The notes under the pieces were generated by a model that saw only the letters and a program-made list of their open reading frames with translations, did no database searches and was not told the DNA's origin. DNA of 64,000 bases. Origin: Arcticibacter pallidicorallinus. Lineage in GTDB: Bacteria; Bacteroidota; Bacteroidia; Sphingobacteriales; Sphingobacteriaceae. The stretch's first letter is position 1. Each line of letters begins with the position of its first letter. Both the position numbers and the translations under genes were made by a program. Where the stretch lies: NCBI RefSeq assembly GCF_003002875.1, contig NZ_PVTH01000007.1:124001-188000 (forward strand), written 5' to 3'. Of this stretch, positions 25,513-34,944 are shown piece by piece.

Positions 25513-28500
25513 TTAAAATTTAACGTTCACACCCATCTGATATATGATATTACTAGGACCGTTTCCGTTTACCAAGCTTGTCGTAGCATACTCAGGATCC
25601 CATCCTTTGTACTTGGTAAATGTGAAAGGGTTCAAGACGTTTGCATAGATGCGAAGGTCGCCCAGCTTTATCTTATCCATTACTTTCTTGCCGAATGTAT
25701 AGCCCAGGGTAATGTTACGTATTTTAATAAAATCTGCCTGTGTATAACGGCCATTACTTCCCCAGAAATTACCAGCGTTACGGAATACGGGAAGTGCAGC
25801 ATGTTCATTTCCTGCTCCAGTATTGCCCCATGTTACAGCTGGAAATCCGCCTGATGTGTCAAAATTGTTCCAGTCGATAGTAGGCACATTTGCGGGAACG
25901 AAGTAATCTACAGCAATTTTTGGCCTTCCACGGTCATTGTTGGCTGCAGTGCTGTATTCGGCAAGGAAATTATCACTAACGAAAGTTCCCCATCTGCCAT
26001 AGAGGTTTATACCCAGATCCCAATTTTTGTAAGCCAGAGAAGAGGTAAAGCTGCCAGTCCATTTCGGGTCAACCTGACCAAGAACGGTACGGTCATCAGC
26101 ATTGAACTTCCCATCTCCGTTTACATCAACCGGAATAGCCTGTCCTGGTTGCTGACCGCGTGCTTTTGCTTCTTCAGCCTGATCGGTTCTCCAAATTCCG
26201 GCGATGCGGTAATCGTAGATGACGTTTATAGGCTGACCCACAAACCATGCGTTACTTACATCAGACGTTGATCCGGATGATAAAGATTCAATCCTGTTCT
26301 CGTTGTAGGCGAAGTTCACAGAGGTTGTCCAATTCCAGTTCGTTGAACGCACATTCACAGTCGTGAAGGATGCTTCAATACCCTTATTGGATACCGAACC
26401 GATATTGTCGGTCATGGAAGTTACTCCTGATTCAATCGCCAGGTTTCTTGACATTAGCAAGCCATCAGAAACTTTGTTGTACAGGTCAACTGAACCAAAT
26501 ATTCGCTGATTGAACAATCCAAAGTCTAAACCATAATTCAACTCTTTAGTCTTCTCCCAGGTGATGAATGGATTTACAGGAACTCCCGTAACTGCACCTG
26601 TTACTAACTTGCCGTCTCCATAATCATAAAAGTTCTGGCTGGTAAGGTTTGGAGTCTGCATGGATCCAAAAGGTGAAATACCGCTGTTACTTCCTGAATA
26701 ACCGAAGCTAAATCTTGCTTTCAGGTCAGATAACCAGTCTTTTTTCAAGAAATCCTCCTCATTAGCTCTCCATGCGAATGCTACTGAAGGGAACGAAGTC
26801 CATTTGTCACTTAGCTTAGAACTACCATCGAAACGAATCGTACCAGTTAACAGGTATTTGTTTTTGTAATCATAATTAATACGACCCGCATAAGATGTTA
26901 GACCCGATTCGGTGTAATATGATCCGGTTCCGGATTGAACTATCTGCCCCATACCCAGATTGTACCACTGTGAATCGTACGGCAAATTGTTAGCGGTAAT
27001 TCTTGCTCTCTCGTAGCGGGTGCTGTAAAAACTATTGATGAGTGTTGCGTTTATGCTGTGATCAGTTCCTATACGCTTATTGTACGTGATCTGATTATCC
27101 CAGGTCCACTCGAAATTATCATCGTTATTCTGATAACCTACGCTTTGGGTACGGTCTGGAGTAACACCGTAATAGTATCCATCACGTGTACGATTCTGAC
27201 GAGGCATAAAGGTAGACTTGATTTCCAGTCCCTCAATAGGAGTAACTGCAACGAATGCACTACCCAGGATATCGAACCGGCGTTCTTCACGATTTCCGCT
27301 TTCAATCTCTATTAACGGGTTTCCAGAACTGGTGAAGTTAGCGGAGCCTTCGATTGCAGCCGCAACACCGGGTTGCGGGATAAGGTTACCCTCGCTATCG
27401 TAGGGGCTTAATATAGGTGCGGCTCTGAAGAGGTCCTGATAGCCATTCTGACTTCCGTTATTACGGATGTTTTGCGATAGATTGACCGAAGCTCCTAACG
27501 TAACGATTTTGGATGGCTTACTGTTAACCGCTAATTTTAGCGTGTATTTTTCAAGATTTTCATTCGTGAAGTTTCCTACTTCTCCCTGATATCCCAATCC
27601 CACGTTGTAAGTAGTCGTACCGGTAATACCGTTCACGTTGACAAAATGATTCTGCTGCGATCCTTGTTTAGTTCCTAATTCCAGCCAATCGGTATAATTC
27701 TGATCGTACAAGCGTTGTTGTACCAACTTGCTCGACTGGAGGATGGAATTTTGGTTCGCAGGTGTCAGTTCATACAGGCCTTTTCCTGCATTGAATGTAT
27801 AAAAGTTTGATGTTCTAAAATCCGTCCAGTCTCTTCCATCCAGAAATTCAGGAATACGCGCGAGATCCCTCACTCCATAAAATCCGTCGTAGCTGACGCT
27901 GGTCTTATTGATGCTGGCTACGGCATTTCCTTTGGTGGTAACAAGGACTACACCGCTTGATCCTCGGGAACCGTAGATTGCTGTCGAAGACGCGTCTTTT
28001 AACACATCAATTTTACTGATATCCGAGGGGTTGAGCCAGTCGATATTGTCCATCACTATTCCGTCAACCACATATAATGGTCTAGAGCCACTTGCATTTA
28101 GCGAGTTTTGACCACGGATCTGTATATTGAAAGAAGCGCCTGGCCTGCCTGATGCGGTGCTGATGTTTACGCCTGCAACAGAGCCCTGCAACGCACCCAT
28201 TACGGATGTGGTTCCCCTCGCTGTAATGGTTTCTGAGCTGACAGAACCGACAGATCCGGTGAGATCCCGTTTCTTCACGGTACCGTAACCCACTACGACA
28301 ACTTCTTCTAATGCACTCGAAGATGGTTGCAAAACGATTTTTAATTGAGTTTGGCCTTTGATAGGCAATTCCAGTGTTTCGTAACCTATATAGGTGAAAA
28401 CGAGAGTCGTATTTTCATTGGCAGATAATCGGAAGTTGCCGTTTACATCTGTGGAAACACCCTGATTGGTACCCTTAATTTTTACTGATACACCAATGAG

Positions 28501-28704
28501 TGCTTCCCCCGTTCCGTCCTGGACTTTCCCCGTTACCACAATATCAGCAGCAACTCGAGTGTCAATGCTGACATTTAGAGATGATGGACTTGCTAATGAC
28601 GTTAATGTTCCAGTAAGTAGACAGGACATTAATAAGGCTGTCTTACTGGTCTGAATTAGTTTTTTGACAGTTCGATTCTTTACTATCTGATAAAAACATT
28701 TCAT
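25513..28704 (-). CDS. SusC/RagA-family TonB-dependent outer membrane transporter
   Basis: 1,063 residues. A signal region is followed by a carboxypeptidase-like Ig domain (about 55-130, VTGKVQDGTGEALIGVSVKIKG), a TonB-box region (LEEVVVVGYGTVKKRDLTGSV), a plug domain with GASFNIQIRGQNSLNASG and PLYVVDGIVMDN, and a 22-strand barrel ending in the aromatic-type terminus MGVNVKF. It imports ligands captured by the SusD partner using TonB energy. It has no STN domain, so it is not the signal-transducing type. A short ORF precedes it; no anti-sigma or hybrid two-component gene is close. Confidence 0.96.
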   Translation of the reverse strand: MKCFYQIVKNRTVKKLIQTSKTALLMSCLLTGTLTSLASPSSLNVSIDTRVAADIVVTGKVQDGTGEALIGVSVKIKGTNQGVSTDVNGNFRLSANENTTLVFTYIGYETLELPIKGQTQLKIVLQPSSSALEEVVVVGYGTVKKRDLTGSVGSVSSETITARGTTSVMGALQGSVAGVNISTASGRPGASFNIQIRGQNSLNASGSRPLYVVDGIVMDNIDWLNPSDISKIDVLKDASSTAIYGSRGSSGVVLVTTKGNAVASINKTSVSYDGFYGVRDLARIPEFLDGRDWTDFRTSNFYTFNAGKGLYELTPANQNSILQSSKLVQQRLYDQNYTDWLELGTKQGSQQNHFVNVNGITGTTTYNVGLGYQGEVGNFTNENLEKYTLKLAVNSKPSKIVTLGASVNLSQNIRNNGSQNGYQDLFRAAPILSPYDSEGNLIPQPGVAAAIEGSANFTSSGNPLIEIESGNREERRFDILGSAFVAVTPIEGLEIKSTFMPRQNRTRDGYYYGVTPDRTQSVGYQNNDDNFEWTWDNQITYNKRIGTDHSINATLINSFYSTRYERARITANNLPYDSQWYNLGMGQIVQSGTGSYYTESGLTSYAGRINYDYKNKYLLTGTIRFDGSSKLSDKWTSFPSVAFAWRANEEDFLKKDWLSDLKARFSFGYSGSNSGISPFGSMQTPNLTSQNFYDYGDGKLVTGAVTGVPVNPFITWEKTKELNYGLDFGLFNQRIFGSVDLYNKVSDGLLMSRNLAIESGVTSMTDNIGSVSNKGIEASFTTVNVRSTNWNWTTSVNFAYNENRIESLSSGSTSDVSNAWFVGQPINVIYDYRIAGIWRTDQAEEAKARGQQPGQAIPVDVNGDGKFNADDRTVLGQVDPKWTGSFTSSLAYKNWDLGINLYGRWGTFVSDNFLAEYSTAANNDRGRPKIAVDYFVPANVPTIDWNNFDTSGGFPAVTWGNTGAGNEHAALPVFRNAGNFWGSNGRYTQADFIKIRNITLGYTFGKKVMDKIKLGDLRIYANVLNPFTFTKYKGWDPEYATTSLVNGNGPSNIIYQMGVNVKF

Positions 28705-28729
28705 AAATTATTTGGCTAATTTTTAATAT

Positions 28730-28843
28730 TTAGAGAGCGTTAACCCCCTGGCTGAATTCGTTACCTGAGGTAACAATACTATTGCAAATCCTATCCTGGA
28801 AAAGATCTGCCAAGTCTTTCTTGCGTTTTTCTTGATTTCCCAT
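28730..28843 (-). CDS. Small ORF just upstream of the SusC gene
   Basis: A 37-codon frame, MGNQEKRKKDLADLFQDRI at the start, ending 25 bases before the susC ATG. It has a charged N-terminal half and no signal peptide. It may be a leader ORF, a small protein or chance. I recognise no family, and its start lacks a clear ribosome site. Confidence 0.3.
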   Translation of the reverse strand: MGNQEKRKKDLADLFQDRICNSIVTSGNEFSQGVNAL

Positions 28844-29146
28844 ACCCCTGTTGGAAATCTTGTCGGTTAGTTTAAAAGGTCAATTAGTTTGTTAAAGGTA
28901 AATAGTAATGGATTCTGTTCTCTTTTAGTTGATTATTAAGATGGATATTTAGGAATATTTGCTTGCACAATTTTACACCTAAAACCAACGAGTTCCAAGG
29001 AGACTACCCTATAAGTTATGCAATCGTTCCCGGGGTTGCATCTCATTAACATTTGTATGGTCTTTTCTTCTCGAAACAGTCTCCTGTGCCTGTTCGGTAG
29101 TCAACCGAAGCCATGCATCTCGGGTAGATCGCAGCGGAACGCAAAA
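28844..29146. other. Untranslated/promoter region of the susCD unit
   Basis: No supported gene. The segment is AT-rich. A TACCTTTA element on the minus strand near 28890 is one mismatch from the TAnnTTTG consensus and may drive susCD. An 87-codon frame at 29046-29309 overlaps the 3' end of the MoeB-like gene antisense-frame and is rejected. Confidence 0.5.
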
Positions 29147-29150
29147 TAAA

Positions 29151-29184
29151 AAGCGGACAGAGGCTGATAAACCTCTGTCCGCTT
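29151..29184. terminator. Terminator after the MoeB-rhodanese gene
   Basis: AAGCGGACAGAGG pairs perfectly with CCTCTGTCCGCTT around an 8-base loop. The minus-strand side continues into TTTTTATTTT. Confidence 0.87.
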
Positions 29185-29208
29185 TCTAACTTACCTGGTT
29201 CGCCGACA

Positions 29209-30336
29209 TTAAATATTTTCGTAATCAATGCTGGTGCCGTCTCTTTGCTTATTCCATGCCTCCATGCCGCCCTCCAGGTAATGGATGTTGTCAAACCCGT
29301 GTCTCTCATTCAGCAAGGTCGCCAGTTTTTGGGCTTCTTCTCCGTTTTCGGATATCAGCACAACGATGATATCCTGATGGATTCGTTCCAGGTCAGATAG
29401 CAATGTCTCTTCCGGTATGTGCAGGTAGTTCCATGACTCATCTACAGGTTCCGGAGGATTTTGTCTGAGGTCAATAAGCTGTAAAGGTTCTTTGTATTTG
29501 ATTTTGATATCCAGTAGTTTGGGACTGATTGAACGAATTCTCGATGGTTTAGAGAGATTATCCGTTGGCGTCGGGGCATAGTCAGACAGTAAAGTCGTCA
29601 GAGCCTGGTTGGCAGAAACAGGTTCCAGTCTGATCGATGTCAGCTGATTGCTAAAGACATTAAAGCTGAGTAGCTTGTTGCTCGCAATATTACCGATTTC
29701 GCTGACAATTTTTATCGCTTCGTTAGCCATCATACAGCTTATCAGGGCAGGAAGCGTAGCAAGACCGACCTTTTGCGGCTGCCGTATCAGGATGCCTGCG
29801 TCCTGGTTTTGTAGTAAACATCTCAGTGTAGCACCCCCCTTATAATTCAGTACGCTAAAATGTCCCGAAGGAAAGTCCAGAGAACCGTATATCATCGGCT
29901 TACCGGATATAACGCAGGCATCATTGATCAGAAGAGACATCCCCGGAATGTTCGTGGTGTCGATAACCAGGTCATAGCCAGCGATCAAGCTTAGGACATT
30001 ATCACGGTTTAAGCCCTGTTCATGCAGGTTGACTTTTACTTCAGGGTTGGTCTCTCTGAGGCGTGATGCGAGTATCTGGCTTTTTAGCTTTCCTTCCTGA
30101 CCACTGCCGAAGACAGGCTGTGAGGGCAGGTCGCTCTTTCGTATCTTCTCGTCTGACACGATACCGAGTGATCCCACCCCCATCGATGTCAGGTAAGACA
30201 ACATGGGCGAGGCAAGAGCACCGGCTCCAATGACAAGCATCCTGGATCTCGTCAGCGCTTCCTGACCGGGAACGCCGAAGCCTGTAGTTTGTACATGATC
30301 CTCGTACTGGTTAAGGAATGTTTCAGTGTCTTTCAT
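29209..30336 (-). CDS. Degenerate MoeB/ThiF-like protein fused to a rhodanese-like domain
   Basis: From the ATG at 30336, 375 residues. The N-terminal two thirds align with MoeB/ThiF E1-like enzymes that adenylate MoaD or ThiS: ALTRSRMLVIGAGALASPMLSYL (Rossmann), AGYDLVIDTT and LLINDACVISGKPMIYGS. Key residues are missing: the DxDxVxxSNLxRQ segment reads SDEKIRKSDLPSQ, DCTDN reads DTTNI, and the zinc CxxC pairs are reduced to a single LRCL. The C-terminal rhodanese-like domain (about 280-365) has ISENGEEA (327-335), with Ser329 where the catalytic Cys is expected. It diverges from the nitrate reductase operon. A role in molybdenum cofactor or sulfur transfer is suggested by context only. An upstream ATG at 30375 is possible. 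Confidence 0.85.
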   Translation of the reverse strand: MKDTETFLNQYEDHVQTTGFGVPGQEALTRSRMLVIGAGALASPMLSYLTSMGVGSLGIVSDEKIRKSDLPSQPVFGSGQEGKLKSQILASRLRETNPEVKVNLHEQGLNRDNVLSLIAGYDLVIDTTNIPGMSLLINDACVISGKPMIYGSLDFPSGHFSVLNYKGGATLRCLLQNQDAGILIRQPQKVGLATLPALISCMMANEAIKIVSEIGNIASNKLLSFNVFSNQLTSIRLEPVSANQALTTLLSDYAPTPTDNLSKPSRIRSISPKLLDIKIKYKEPLQLIDLRQNPPEPVDESWNYLHIPEETLLSDLERIHQDIIVVLISENGEEAQKLATLLNERHGFDNIHYLEGGMEAWNKQRDGTSIDYENI

Positions 30337-30504
30337 AGTTATAAGATAGGTCGTGATGGATCTGCCGGATCTCACCGACAGGATTTTTAAAAAACAAAAC
30401 CATATAGGTCTTGTTTAAAAAATGTTATAAGCGATAGGACCTAAGACCAAAACAGGGAACCTGAGAAAGATTTAAACCAATCAGTTCATTAATACTATGA
30501 CGGT

Positions 30505-31569
30505 ATGTTTTCATTAAATAAACAAGCTTTTATAAATGCAACCGTAGTCTCCATTATTACAATAGCACTCGTTTTCTATGGTTCCCGGGAGCTACAAAAC
30601 TTTGACCCCGCGCTGATCGCCTACCTGTTCGGAACAGTGTTTGCCTTCTTCGGAGTCGTCTACCGCTACTCCGTTTGGTTACAAAGACCCCCTACACGTA
30701 TGTATTACAAACGCACATGGGAGCTGATCTGGAACCGCCAGTTCTTCTCGCATCTTTGGTTTTTTATCAAAGAGTTTGTTCAAAATATAGGATTTCAGAA
30801 ATTCATCTATCCGCGAGGACGAAGCCGGTGGATAGGGCATTTCCTGATGGCTGCCGGCTGTACTCTCGCCTTTGCAATCACTTTCCCGTTAACATTCGGC
30901 TGGATCCACTTTACGTTGAATCCGGAGTCGGGCCTGGATCCCGGTACGGTCAAGCTCTACGAAGCCCATTTTTTTGGCTTCAAGATGATGGAGTTTGAAG
31001 TGGGATCTTTTATGGCTTTTATGATCTTCCACGCCCTTAACTGGTCGTCGTGGATGGTGATCATAGGTGTCCTGATCTTCATGCGTCGGCGTCTTACACA
31101 GCCGGGACTTATTTCTACCCAGTCATTCGAAGGAGACTTGCTGCCGCTGGTATTGTTGCTGGCTATATCCGTAACTGGTCTGGGACTTACGTATAGCTAC
31201 CAGTTCATGAAGGGCTTCGCCTATGATTTCATGGCTGTTACGCATGCTATAACCGTCATCATGTTCCTGATCTGGATCCCCTTCGGGAAGTTCTTCCACA
31301 TCATTCAACGTCCCGCTCAGCTCGGTGCGCATATTTATAAACGCGAAGGTATGCGCCGCGGAATGGCGGTTTGTCTGCATACCGGAAAAGAGTTTGCTAC
31401 TCAGATGCACATCGATGATCTGAAGGACGTAACAAAAGAATTAGGCTTCGATTTTACCCTCGAAGATGGCACTTCCCACCTCGATCTGAGCCCTGAAGGT
31501 AAGCGTTCACGTCTGGCTATGGCGCATTTGAAAGCACGCCAGGAGAACGGCGGAAAGTTATTTGGTTAA
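30505..31569 (+). CDS. Cytochrome-b-like membrane subunit of the nitrate reductase operon
   Basis: 354 residues with 6-7 hydrophobic segments and several histidines at segment ends (LYEAHFFGFKMM, FMIFHALNWSS, MAVTHAITVIMF, FGKFFHIIQRP), as expected for a di-heme b quinol oxidase subunit of the NarI or ferredoxin-nitrate type. The C-terminal 70 residues are soluble. It is the first gene of a five-gene unit with a molybdoenzyme, ferredoxin and Rieske protein, 21 bases before the next. It probably passes quinol electrons to the soluble subunits. Some annotation pipelines may call it a transporter; the context favours an electron-transfer subunit. Confidence 0.75.
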   Translation: MFSLNKQAFINATVVSIITIALVFYGSRELQNFDPALIAYLFGTVFAFFGVVYRYSVWLQRPPTRMYYKRTWELIWNRQFFSHLWFFIKEFVQNIGFQKFIYPRGRSRWIGHFLMAAGCTLAFAITFPLTFGWIHFTLNPESGLDPGTVKLYEAHFFGFKMMEFEVGSFMAFMIFHALNWSSWMVIIGVLIFMRRRLTQPGLISTQSFEGDLLPLVLLLAISVTGLGLTYSYQFMKGFAYDFMAVTHAITVIMFLIWIPFGKFFHIIQRPAQLGAHIYKREGMRRGMAVCLHTGKEFATQMHIDDLKDVTKELGFDFTLEDGTSHLDLSPEGKRSRLAMAHLKARQENGGKLFG

Positions 31570-31589
31570 CCTGTTATTAAACTACAATT

Positions 31590-33806
31590 ATGGCGAGACT
31601 GCCTGTTTCAGCAGAAAAACTTATTGAAGAATTTGGTCCTCACTTGAATTATCCTCCAAAGGAAGGTTATGCCGGAAGGGATGAACCCGATAAAGAAGTA
31701 AAAACGCATTGCTGCTTCTGTGGTATGCAGTGCGGGATGAAGCTCCTGGTGAAGGACAATAAAGTGGTAGGCTTCGAACCCTGGATGGAATTTCCCTATA
31801 ATCAGGGGCGCCTATGTCCTAAAGGCGTTGAACGCTATCTACAGAATAATCATCCCGACAGGCTTATTCACCCGCTCCAAAGGGAAGAAGGCAAGGGTTT
31901 TAAAAATGTCTCCTGGAATTCTGCGATGGAAAAGACGGTATCCGAAATCAAACGCATACAGCAACAGTATGGCAATGATGCCTTCGCGATGCTTTCGGGC
32001 GTTTCACTGAGTAATGAGAAGAGCTATCTGGTAGGGAAGTTCGCCAGGGTGGCGCTTAAAACCGCCAATCTTGATTACAACGGCCGCCTCTGCATGGTCA
32101 GTGCAGGGGCAGGAAATAAGAAGGCCTTTGGTCTCGACCGGATCTCCAATAGTTTTGAAGATCTCGAGCGAGCAGAAGTCATCATCGTTACGGGAGCCAA
32201 CGTGAGCGAAACGTTTCCCACGCTGACGCACTGGATCTGGAGAGCCCGTGATTACGGTGCCAAGCTGATCGTTGTCGATCCGCGTATGATTCCGCTGGCG
32301 CGTACAGCGGATCTTCATCTTCCGGTAAGGCCAGGAACGGATTCTGCCTTGTATGGAGCCATGCTCAAGTATCTGGCCGATCATGATATGCTCGATCATG
32401 ACTTTATCGATAATCATACAAGCGGTTTTCAGGAAGCGCTAGACGCCGTACAAGGCTATACGCTCGAATGGGCTGAGCAAGTTACCGGTATTGAAAAAGC
32501 GAAGATCGAGCTTGCTGCACAGTGGTGGGGGAAAGCGAGCACCAGCTTCCTGCTGCACGCCAGAGGTATTGAACATCATACCAAGGGCGTAGATAATGTT
32601 TTGGGCTGTATCAACCTGGTACTGGCTACGGGAAGAATAGGCAAACCTTATTGCGGATATGGTACGATAACCGGACAAGGTAACGGTCAGGGTGGCCGCG
32701 AGCACGGACATAAATGTGATCAGCTACCAGGAAACCGGGACATTACGAATCCGGAGCATCGCAAAATAGTGTCAGACATCTGGGGAATAAATGAGAAGGA
32801 TCTGCCGGGCAAGGGTCTAACCGCTTATGAGCTCATTGAAGCGATCCACAGGGGGGAAGTAAAGGGTCTCATATCGATTTGCTTTAACCCAATCGTTTCC
32901 CTGCCCAATAACAACTTCGTGCGGGAAGCGTTCGAGAAACTCGAATTTTACGCCTGCATTGACTTCTTCATGAATGAGACGTCCAGACACGCCGATATCA
33001 TCTTCCCGGGTTCTCTTCAGGAAGAGGAAGAAGGCACCGTGACCTCTGCCGAAGGCCGCGTTATCCGCGTGAGAAAGGTTGTCGACTGTCCGGGAGAAGC
33101 CAGACCCGACACGTCCATTATCCTCGAGTTAGCCGACAGGCTTGGCGCAGGCGATAAGTTTAAGTTTGAAACCAGCGAGGATATCTTCAATGAGCTGCGC
33201 GTGGCTTCAAGAGGAAGTACAGCCGACTATTACGGTATCACCTATAAGAAGATAGAAGATAACATGGGCATTTTCTGGCCCTGTCCAACACTTGATCACC
33301 CCGGAACCAAGAGGTTATGGGAAGATAAGAAGTTTTGCACACCCGATCAAAAGGCACATTTCAACCCGGTTAAATACCGTGAGCCCGGAGAAGTAACAGA
33401 TGAAGAGTATCCGGTGGTTATGACTACGGGTCGCGTCGTTTCACAATATCTCAGTGGTACGCAGACGCGCCGGATTGGCAAATTAGTAGACAATTTTCCT
33501 GAGCCAAAAGTGGAGATACATCCTCAGCTGGCCAAGAAATACAACATCCGGCAAGACGAAATAATACGGGTTGTAACCCGCCGCGGATCGGCTGAATTCC
33601 CAGCGAATATTGTTGAAACGATACGTACCGATACGATCTTTCTTCCATATCACTGGCCTGGAAGGAAGTCAGCTAACCAGTTTACTACCGGAAATCTGGA
33701 CCCTATATCTAAAATACCCGAATTCAAGGTATGTGCATGTCGCGTAGAAGGCACCGGAGTTTTTGCAGGTCCGTCAACCGACTCCAAGGCTTACGCCAGT
33801 ACCTAA
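31590..33806 (+). CDS. Molybdopterin oxidoreductase, nitrate reductase catalytic subunit (NasA/NapA-like)
   Basis: 738 residues. The N-terminal [4Fe-4S] motif uses C41, C44, C48 and C76 (CCFCGMQC ... LCPKG). The molybdenum ligand is most likely Cys168 in NGRLCMVSAGAG, matching the GRxCM(A/V)SA pattern of Nap/Nas enzymes. Cofactor-binding segments VVDPRMIPLARTADLHLPVRPGTD, GRIGKPYCGYGTITGQGNGQGGREHG and the C-terminal TTGRVVSQYLSGTQTRR follow. There is no TAT signal, so it works in the cytoplasm, in line with the NarK transporter next door. Nitrate is the likely substrate. Respiratory versus assimilatory use is open, but the cyt b and ferredoxin partners favour quinol-linked reduction. Confidence 0.92.
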   Translation: MARLPVSAEKLIEEFGPHLNYPPKEGYAGRDEPDKEVKTHCCFCGMQCGMKLLVKDNKVVGFEPWMEFPYNQGRLCPKGVERYLQNNHPDRLIHPLQREEGKGFKNVSWNSAMEKTVSEIKRIQQQYGNDAFAMLSGVSLSNEKSYLVGKFARVALKTANLDYNGRLCMVSAGAGNKKAFGLDRISNSFEDLERAEVIIVTGANVSETFPTLTHWIWRARDYGAKLIVVDPRMIPLARTADLHLPVRPGTDSALYGAMLKYLADHDMLDHDFIDNHTSGFQEALDAVQGYTLEWAEQVTGIEKAKIELAAQWWGKASTSFLLHARGIEHHTKGVDNVLGCINLVLATGRIGKPYCGYGTITGQGNGQGGREHGHKCDQLPGNRDITNPEHRKIVSDIWGINEKDLPGKGLTAYELIEAIHRGEVKGLISICFNPIVSLPNNNFVREAFEKLEFYACIDFFMNETSRHADIIFPGSLQEEEEGTVTSAEGRVIRVRKVVDCPGEARPDTSIILELADRLGAGDKFKFETSEDIFNELRVASRGSTADYYGITYKKIEDNMGIFWPCPTLDHPGTKRLWEDKKFCTPDQKAHFNPVKYREPGEVTDEEYPVVMTTGRVVSQYLSGTQTRRIGKLVDNFPEPKVEIHPQLAKKYNIRQDEIIRVVTRRGSAEFPANIVETIRTDTIFLPYHWPGRKSANQFTTGNLDPISKIPEFKVCACRVEGTGVFAGPSTDSKAYAST

Positions 33807-33839
33807 AAGCTATTAAACATCACCAAAAATGGAACACAT

Positions 33840-34409
33840 ATGCCTGTAACGAATTATAGTACCAACCAGGAGTTTTTTGTAGATATGCAGCGCTGTATCG
33901 GCTGTAAAGCCTGCGAAATGGCTTGCGCCGAATGCGAGACAAACGGGCATGAGTCCATGATCCACGTAAATTATGTCGACAGGGCAGTCACCATTCAAAC
34001 GACCGTGCAGGTTTGTATGCATTGTGATGATCCTGCCTGCGCAAATGTATGTCCTGCCGACGCCATCTCCAAAGACGAGTTTGGTGTGGTCCACACAGCC
34101 AATACATCGAGATGTATCGGTTGTTCAAACTGTGTTATGGCATGTCCTTTCGGAGTTCCGAAGAAAAACGAAGCCTATGACCTGATGATGAAGTGCAATA
34201 TGTGTTATGATCGCACCAGCGCCGGTAAAAAACCCATGTGTGCCACAGTTTGCCCTACCCAGGCACTATTTTACGGTACGCGGGCTGAAATGGCGATGAT
34301 GAGACCCAACAGCACACCGGTAAATAACTTCATCTTTGGAAATGAGAACGTAAGTACCAAGGTTAATATCATGATGCCTAAAGGCTCAACAGTTTTACGT
34401 GTAGATTAA
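33840..34409 (+). CDS. Four-cluster [4Fe-4S] ferredoxin subunit (NrfC/DmsB type)
   Basis: 189 residues with 16 cysteines in the order of NrfC/NarH-like electron-transfer subunits: CIGCKACEMAC, CMHCDDPACANVC, CIGCSNCVMAC and CNMC...CATVC. All four clusters can be [4Fe-4S] as no Trp replaces a Cys. It has no TAT signal and is thus cytoplasmic like the catalytic subunit. It lies 33 bases after it and 5 bases before the Rieske gene. It should wire the molybdenum site to the membrane or Rieske partner. Confidence 0.95.
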   Translation: MPVTNYSTNQEFFVDMQRCIGCKACEMACAECETNGHESMIHVNYVDRAVTIQTTVQVCMHCDDPACANVCPADAISKDEFGVVHTANTSRCIGCSNCVMACPFGVPKKNEAYDLMMKCNMCYDRTSAGKKPMCATVCPTQALFYGTRAEMAMMRPNSTPVNNFIFGNENVSTKVNIMMPKGSTVLRVD

Positions 34410-34414
34410 ATAGT

Positions 34415-34933
34415 ATGGCAACAGATAATAAGGATAATCACTGGAAGGAAGATTTTCCGATACAGCAACTCGAAGCACGACAGGTAACGAGAAGGGATTT
34501 TGCCAAATTCTTATGTCTGGTATCGGGTGGATTGGCAACCGGCAGCGGCTATGTCGCTGCCAAGGCGCATCTTTTCCCTGGCGAAGAGGTGCAGGGTGAA
34601 CATTTCGTCTGCAAACTCGATGAGCTGCCTGTGGGCGGCACCAAATCATTTGTCATCCCGGGAAGCATGATCCCTTACGTGCTTATTCATGTAGAGGACG
34701 GCGAGTTGCGGGCTTATGAACAGAAATGCACCCATTTGTCATGTGCAGTTTTTTATAAGCCGGGAACAGGGAAAATCGAATGCCCCTGTCATAACGGATG
34801 GTTTGACGCTTACACAGGAGAGGTGCTTGCCGGACCGCCGCCACGAGCCCTTCCCCGTCTGGATGTTGTCCTGAAAGGAGATGACATCTTCGTCACCGCT
34901 TATGACGGAACCAGTGAACAAGTTCAATCTTAA
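34415..34933 (+). CDS. Rieske [2Fe-2S] protein with TAT-type N-terminus
   Basis: 172 residues. A twin-arginine sequence (VTRRDFAKFLCLVSGGLATGSGYVA, about 25-50) is followed by a Rieske domain. Cluster ligands are C105 and H107 (CTHLSC) and C123 and H126 (CPCHNG). C110 and C125 can form the disulfide typical of high-potential bc1/b6f Rieske proteins. With an uncleaved TAT anchor the domain would lie on the periplasmic side while the ferredoxin and molybdoenzyme lack export signals, so the complex probably spans both sides of the membrane. It is in the nitrate reductase operon, which is unusual for classical Nar, Nap or Nas systems. Confidence 0.93.
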   Translation: MATDNKDNHWKEDFPIQQLEARQVTRRDFAKFLCLVSGGLATGSGYVAAKAHLFPGEEVQGEHFVCKLDELPVGGTKSFVIPGSMIPYVLIHVEDGELRAYEQKCTHLSCAVFYKPGTGKIECPCHNGWFDAYTGEVLAGPPPRALPRLDVVLKGDDIFVTAYDGTSEQVQS

Positions 34934-34944
34934 TCCAGAATATT

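Noticed and set aside
23792-28704. A full polysaccharide utilisation locus around SusC/SusD
   Set aside because: No CAZyme, regulator or sugar transporter adjoins the pair; the GH28, GH43 and CE12 genes are in separate units tens of kilobases away.
29046-29309. 87-codon minus-strand ORF at the end of the MoeB-like gene
   Set aside because: It overlaps the MoeB-like gene in another frame and crosses a terminator; no protein features.
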